Below are positions 4,661-6,184 of a stretch of 6,184 bases of DNA, one piece after another; the stretch's first letter is position 1, and each line of letters begins with the position of its first letter. A model generated the notes under the pieces. That model was not told where the DNA came from, did not search any database, and worked only from the letters and a program-made list of their open reading frames with translations. The DNA comes from Rubrobacteraceae bacterium. GTDB taxonomy: Bacteria; Actinomycetota; Rubrobacteria; Rubrobacterales; Rubrobacteraceae. The stretch covers positions 1-6,184 of the forward strand of contig JACCSM010000464.1 in the NCBI GenBank assembly GCA_013698525.1, read 5' to 3'. The position numbers were made by a program, and so were the translations under genes.

Positions 4661-4694
4661 CGGTTTCCGGAAGGATCGATCCTTCGGGAAACCG
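4661..4694. repeat. 34-base near-perfect palindrome in the divergent spacer
   Basis: The left arm CGGTTTCCGGAAGGATC pairs with the right arm GATCCTTCGGGAAACCG. Sixteen of 17 positions are symmetric; only position 9 against 26 (G-G) fails. There is no loop, so as DNA it is a perfect dyad centred on GATC. As RNA it would be a long hairpin. It sits between the divergent TPR-like and S9 peptidase genes, four bases from the TATACT box. Confidence 0.7.
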
Positions 4695-4723
4695 CGCTGG
4701 TCAGCCGGTGAGCTTTTTGTTTT
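4691..4723 (+). terminator. Terminator-like hairpin with T-tract in the S9 peptidase leader region
   Basis: ACCG-c-GCTG (4691-4699) can pair with CAGC-CGGT (4702-4709), and after GAGC comes TTTTTGTTTT (4714-4723). The stem is bulged, the loop very tight, and the T-tract four bases away, so it is weak. Its first four bases are shared with the right arm of the palindrome, so the two structures cannot form together. No plus-strand gene ends nearby. Confidence 0.25.
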
Positions 4724-4724
4724 G

Positions 4725-4748
4725 GCTGAAATGCTGAAGTGCTAACAT
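4725..4748. repeat. Degenerate 8-base tandem repeat, copy 2
   Basis: Units GCTGAAAT, GCTGAAGT and GCTAACAT follow one another in 8-base phase. The first two are identical to units in the spacer at 2045-2068, and the 12-mer GGCTGAAATGCT is shared exactly. The block lies about 50 bases before the S9 peptidase start. TAACAT at 4743-4748 could serve as a TANNNT-type -10 box, but no -35 is convincing. Confidence 0.55.
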
Positions 4749-4796
4749 GTTGTGCTTTGATCTCTGCCCGCCGGCACCGAGTCAGGAGGGACCACG

Positions 4797-6184
4797 TTGG
4801 CCTACGAGTTCGCACGCTACCTCAAAGTAAGGGGGGCCTGGGGTGCGAGCTGGTCCCCCGATGGCACGAGGGTCACTTTCCTGACGGAGATCACTGGCGT
4901 ACCCCAGGTGTGGGAGGTCGCGGCAGAAGGCGACTCCTGGCCCGAGCAACTCACCTTCTACGAGGAGCGCATCTCGGGCGCCTTTTACTCGCCGAAGGAG
5001 AACAGGCTCCTCTTCAGCATGGACGCCGGCGGCAATGAGCGCTCGCAGCTCTTCCTCCTCGAAGACGGCGTGGTCAAGGACCTCACCGGCGCCCCTGAGG
5101 CCATCCACTACCCTGGGGGCTTCTCGCCCGACGGAAGGTGCATCGCGTATACGGCGACCCGCCGCAACGGGACGGACTTCGATGTGTTCGTCCAGGAACT
5201 GCAGGAGGGCGAGCCCGAGACGGTCTGGGAGGTCTCCGGCTACCATACGGTGGCGGATTGGACACCAGACGGGAGGGCCTTGATCGTCTTCCGCCACCAT
5301 TCCAACGTGAACAACGACCTGTACAGAGTGGATCTCGAAACCGGCGAGGCGACCCTCCTGACCGGGCACGAGGGGGACGCGAGGTTCTCCGGCGCGAACG
5401 TTACGCCAGATGGCGGGAGCCTCTACCTGGCGACGGACTGCGACGGGGAGTTCCTGCGTCTAGCCCGCCTCGACCTCGCGACGCTGGATCTCGATTACCT
5501 CACCCCGGACGATCGGGACGTCGAGAGCGTCGAGCTCTCGAGGGACGGCCGCTACCTGGTCGCGGCCCGCAACGTTGACGGCTACTCGGACGTGCTGCTC
5601 TTCAACGGCAGGGGACGCAGGATGCCTGATCCGCGTATACCTGAGGGTATCGTTGGCGGCTTCGAGTTCTCGCCAGACTCGGGGAGGCTCGCCTTCACCC
5701 TCACGGCCCCCGAGCGCAACCCTGACGTGTGGGTCGTCGACCTGCCCGACGGCGATGCGCGGCGCCTTACCCGCTCCTCGACGGCCGGCATCCCGCCGCG
5801 CACCTTCCGCGGGCCGCGGGTCGTGCGCTACACCAGCTTCGACGGGCGAGAGATACCGGCCCTCTTCTATGAACCAGAAGCAGAGGACGCACCCGTCATA
5901 GTGAACGTCCACGGCGGGCCTGAGAGCCAGGCCCGCCCCGCGTTCGCCCCCGTGACGCAGTACCTGCTGGACCGCGGCCTCGCCGTGTTCTTCCCGAACG
6001 TCCGCGGCTCGACGGGATACGGCAAGGCCTTCACCCATCTGGACGACGTGGGGCTGAGGATGGACTCCGTAGCAGACCTGGCATACGCGGCCCACTGGTT
6101 GAGGGAACGCGGCCACGGGAGCGTCGCGGTAATGGGCGGCTCCTACGGCGGGTTCATGGTGCTCGCCGCCCTCACCGAATATCC
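4797..6184 (+). CDS. S9-family (prolyl oligopeptidase-like) serine peptidase, C-terminus off window
   Basis: The frame is open from the TTG at 4797-4799 to the right edge (462 codons). AGGAGG ends about eight bases before the TTG. No signal peptide is seen, so it is probably cytoplasmic. The first 340 or so residues form a beta-propeller with seven PD40/TolB-like blades, marked by WSPDGTRVTFL, YSPKENRLLFS, FSPDGRCIAYT, WTPDGRALIVF, VTPDGGSLYLA, LSRDGRYLVAA and FSPDSGRLAFT. From about residue 345 an alpha/beta hydrolase domain begins (RYTSFDGREIPALFYEP). It has the oxyanion-hole motif VHGGPE (His372), PNVRGSTGYG, and the nucleophile elbow GGSYGG with Ser449. The catalytic Asp and His normally follow within about 150 residues and are outside the window. 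The family cleaves short peptides or acyl-amino acids, often after Pro or from N-acylated ends; the exact specificity cannot be read here. Antisense frames over the gene are long because of its high GC content and are not genes. Confidence 0.92.
   Translation, partial: MAYEFARYLKVRGAWGASWSPDGTRVTFLTEITGVPQVWEVAAEGDSWPEQLTFYEERISGAFYSPKENRLLFSMDAGGNERSQLFLLEDGVVKDLTGAPEAIHYPGGFSPDGRCIAYTATRRNGTDFDVFVQELQEGEPETVWEVSGYHTVADWTPDGRALIVFRHHSNVNNDLYRVDLETGEATLLTGHEGDARFSGANVTPDGGSLYLATDCDGEFLRLARLDLATLDLDYLTPDDRDVESVELSRDGRYLVAARNVDGYSDVLLFNGRGRRMPDPRIPEGIVGGFEFSPDSGRLAFTLTAPERNPDVWVVDLPDGDARRLTRSSTAGIPPRTFRGPRVVRYTSFDGREIPALFYEPEAEDAPVIVNVHGGPESQARPAFAPVTQYLLDRGLAVFFPNVRGSTGYGKAFTHLDDVGLRMDSVADLAYAAHWLRERGHGSVAVMGGSYGGFMVLAALTEY

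Noticed and set aside
4782..5369. Minus-strand 195-codon and 5460-6116 minus-strand 218-codon frames
   Set aside because: Both are antisense to the S9 peptidase, whose propeller repeats and GGSYGG motif fix the real frame.

Overview
The window looks like chromosomal DNA of a high-GC Gram-positive bacterium, most plausibly a Rubrobacter-like actinomycete. The reasons are strong G/C preference at third codon positions, purine-rich AGGAGG-type ribosome binding sites, frequent GTG and TTG starts, TANNNT-like -10 boxes, and a secreted DPBB (RlpA-like) protein. The genus is an inference from style. No 16S or other marker gene is present.

Layout. Positions 1-779 (minus) hold the N-terminal 259 codons of a winged-helix HTH_42 protein of the AlkZ/AlkX DNA glycosylase superfamily, cut by the window edge. 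A possible 27-codon leader peptide (776-859, minus) overlaps its start by four bases. A divergent promoter region follows, then a 52-residue rubredoxin-like protein (1036-1194, plus). Next is a single-pass membrane protein (1266-1694, plus) that ends at an in-frame amber codon. Coding-like sequence continues in the same frame to 1883, so this is probably one gene split by a nonsense mutation. The spacer 1884-2074 carries a REP-type palindrome of the ATTCCCGC-N4-GCGGGAAT kind and an octameric tandem repeat.

Positions 2075-3141 (minus) are a two-gene operon of tandemly duplicated cyclic-nucleotide-binding (CNB) domain proteins without a DNA-binding domain. One copy keeps the phosphate-binding Arg and the other has lost it. 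The 3142-3615 gap is not empty. It holds a perfect TATAAT box for that operon, a decayed C-terminal fragment of an EamA/DMT transporter (minus), and a strong intrinsic terminator for the next gene. That gene (3616-3981, minus) encodes a secreted RlpA-like double-psi beta-barrel protein. Its promoter carries two TTGTAAC direct repeats 11 bases apart, the pattern of an OmpR-family operator.

A small TPR-like protein (4184-4624, minus) and an S9-family (prolyl oligopeptidase-like) serine peptidase (4797 to the right edge, plus) are divergently arranged. The spacer between them contains a 34-base near-perfect palindrome, a hairpin with a T-tract, and a second copy of the octameric repeat.

No single pathway joins these genes. 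The picture is an ordinary chromosomal stretch of small regulatory and envelope genes with visible decay (amber codon, transporter remnant). The most unusual items are the asymmetric CNB pair, the amber-interrupted membrane protein, the palindrome in the divergent spacer, and the repeated octamers. I see no phage, CRISPR, toxin-antitoxin or insertion-sequence genes.
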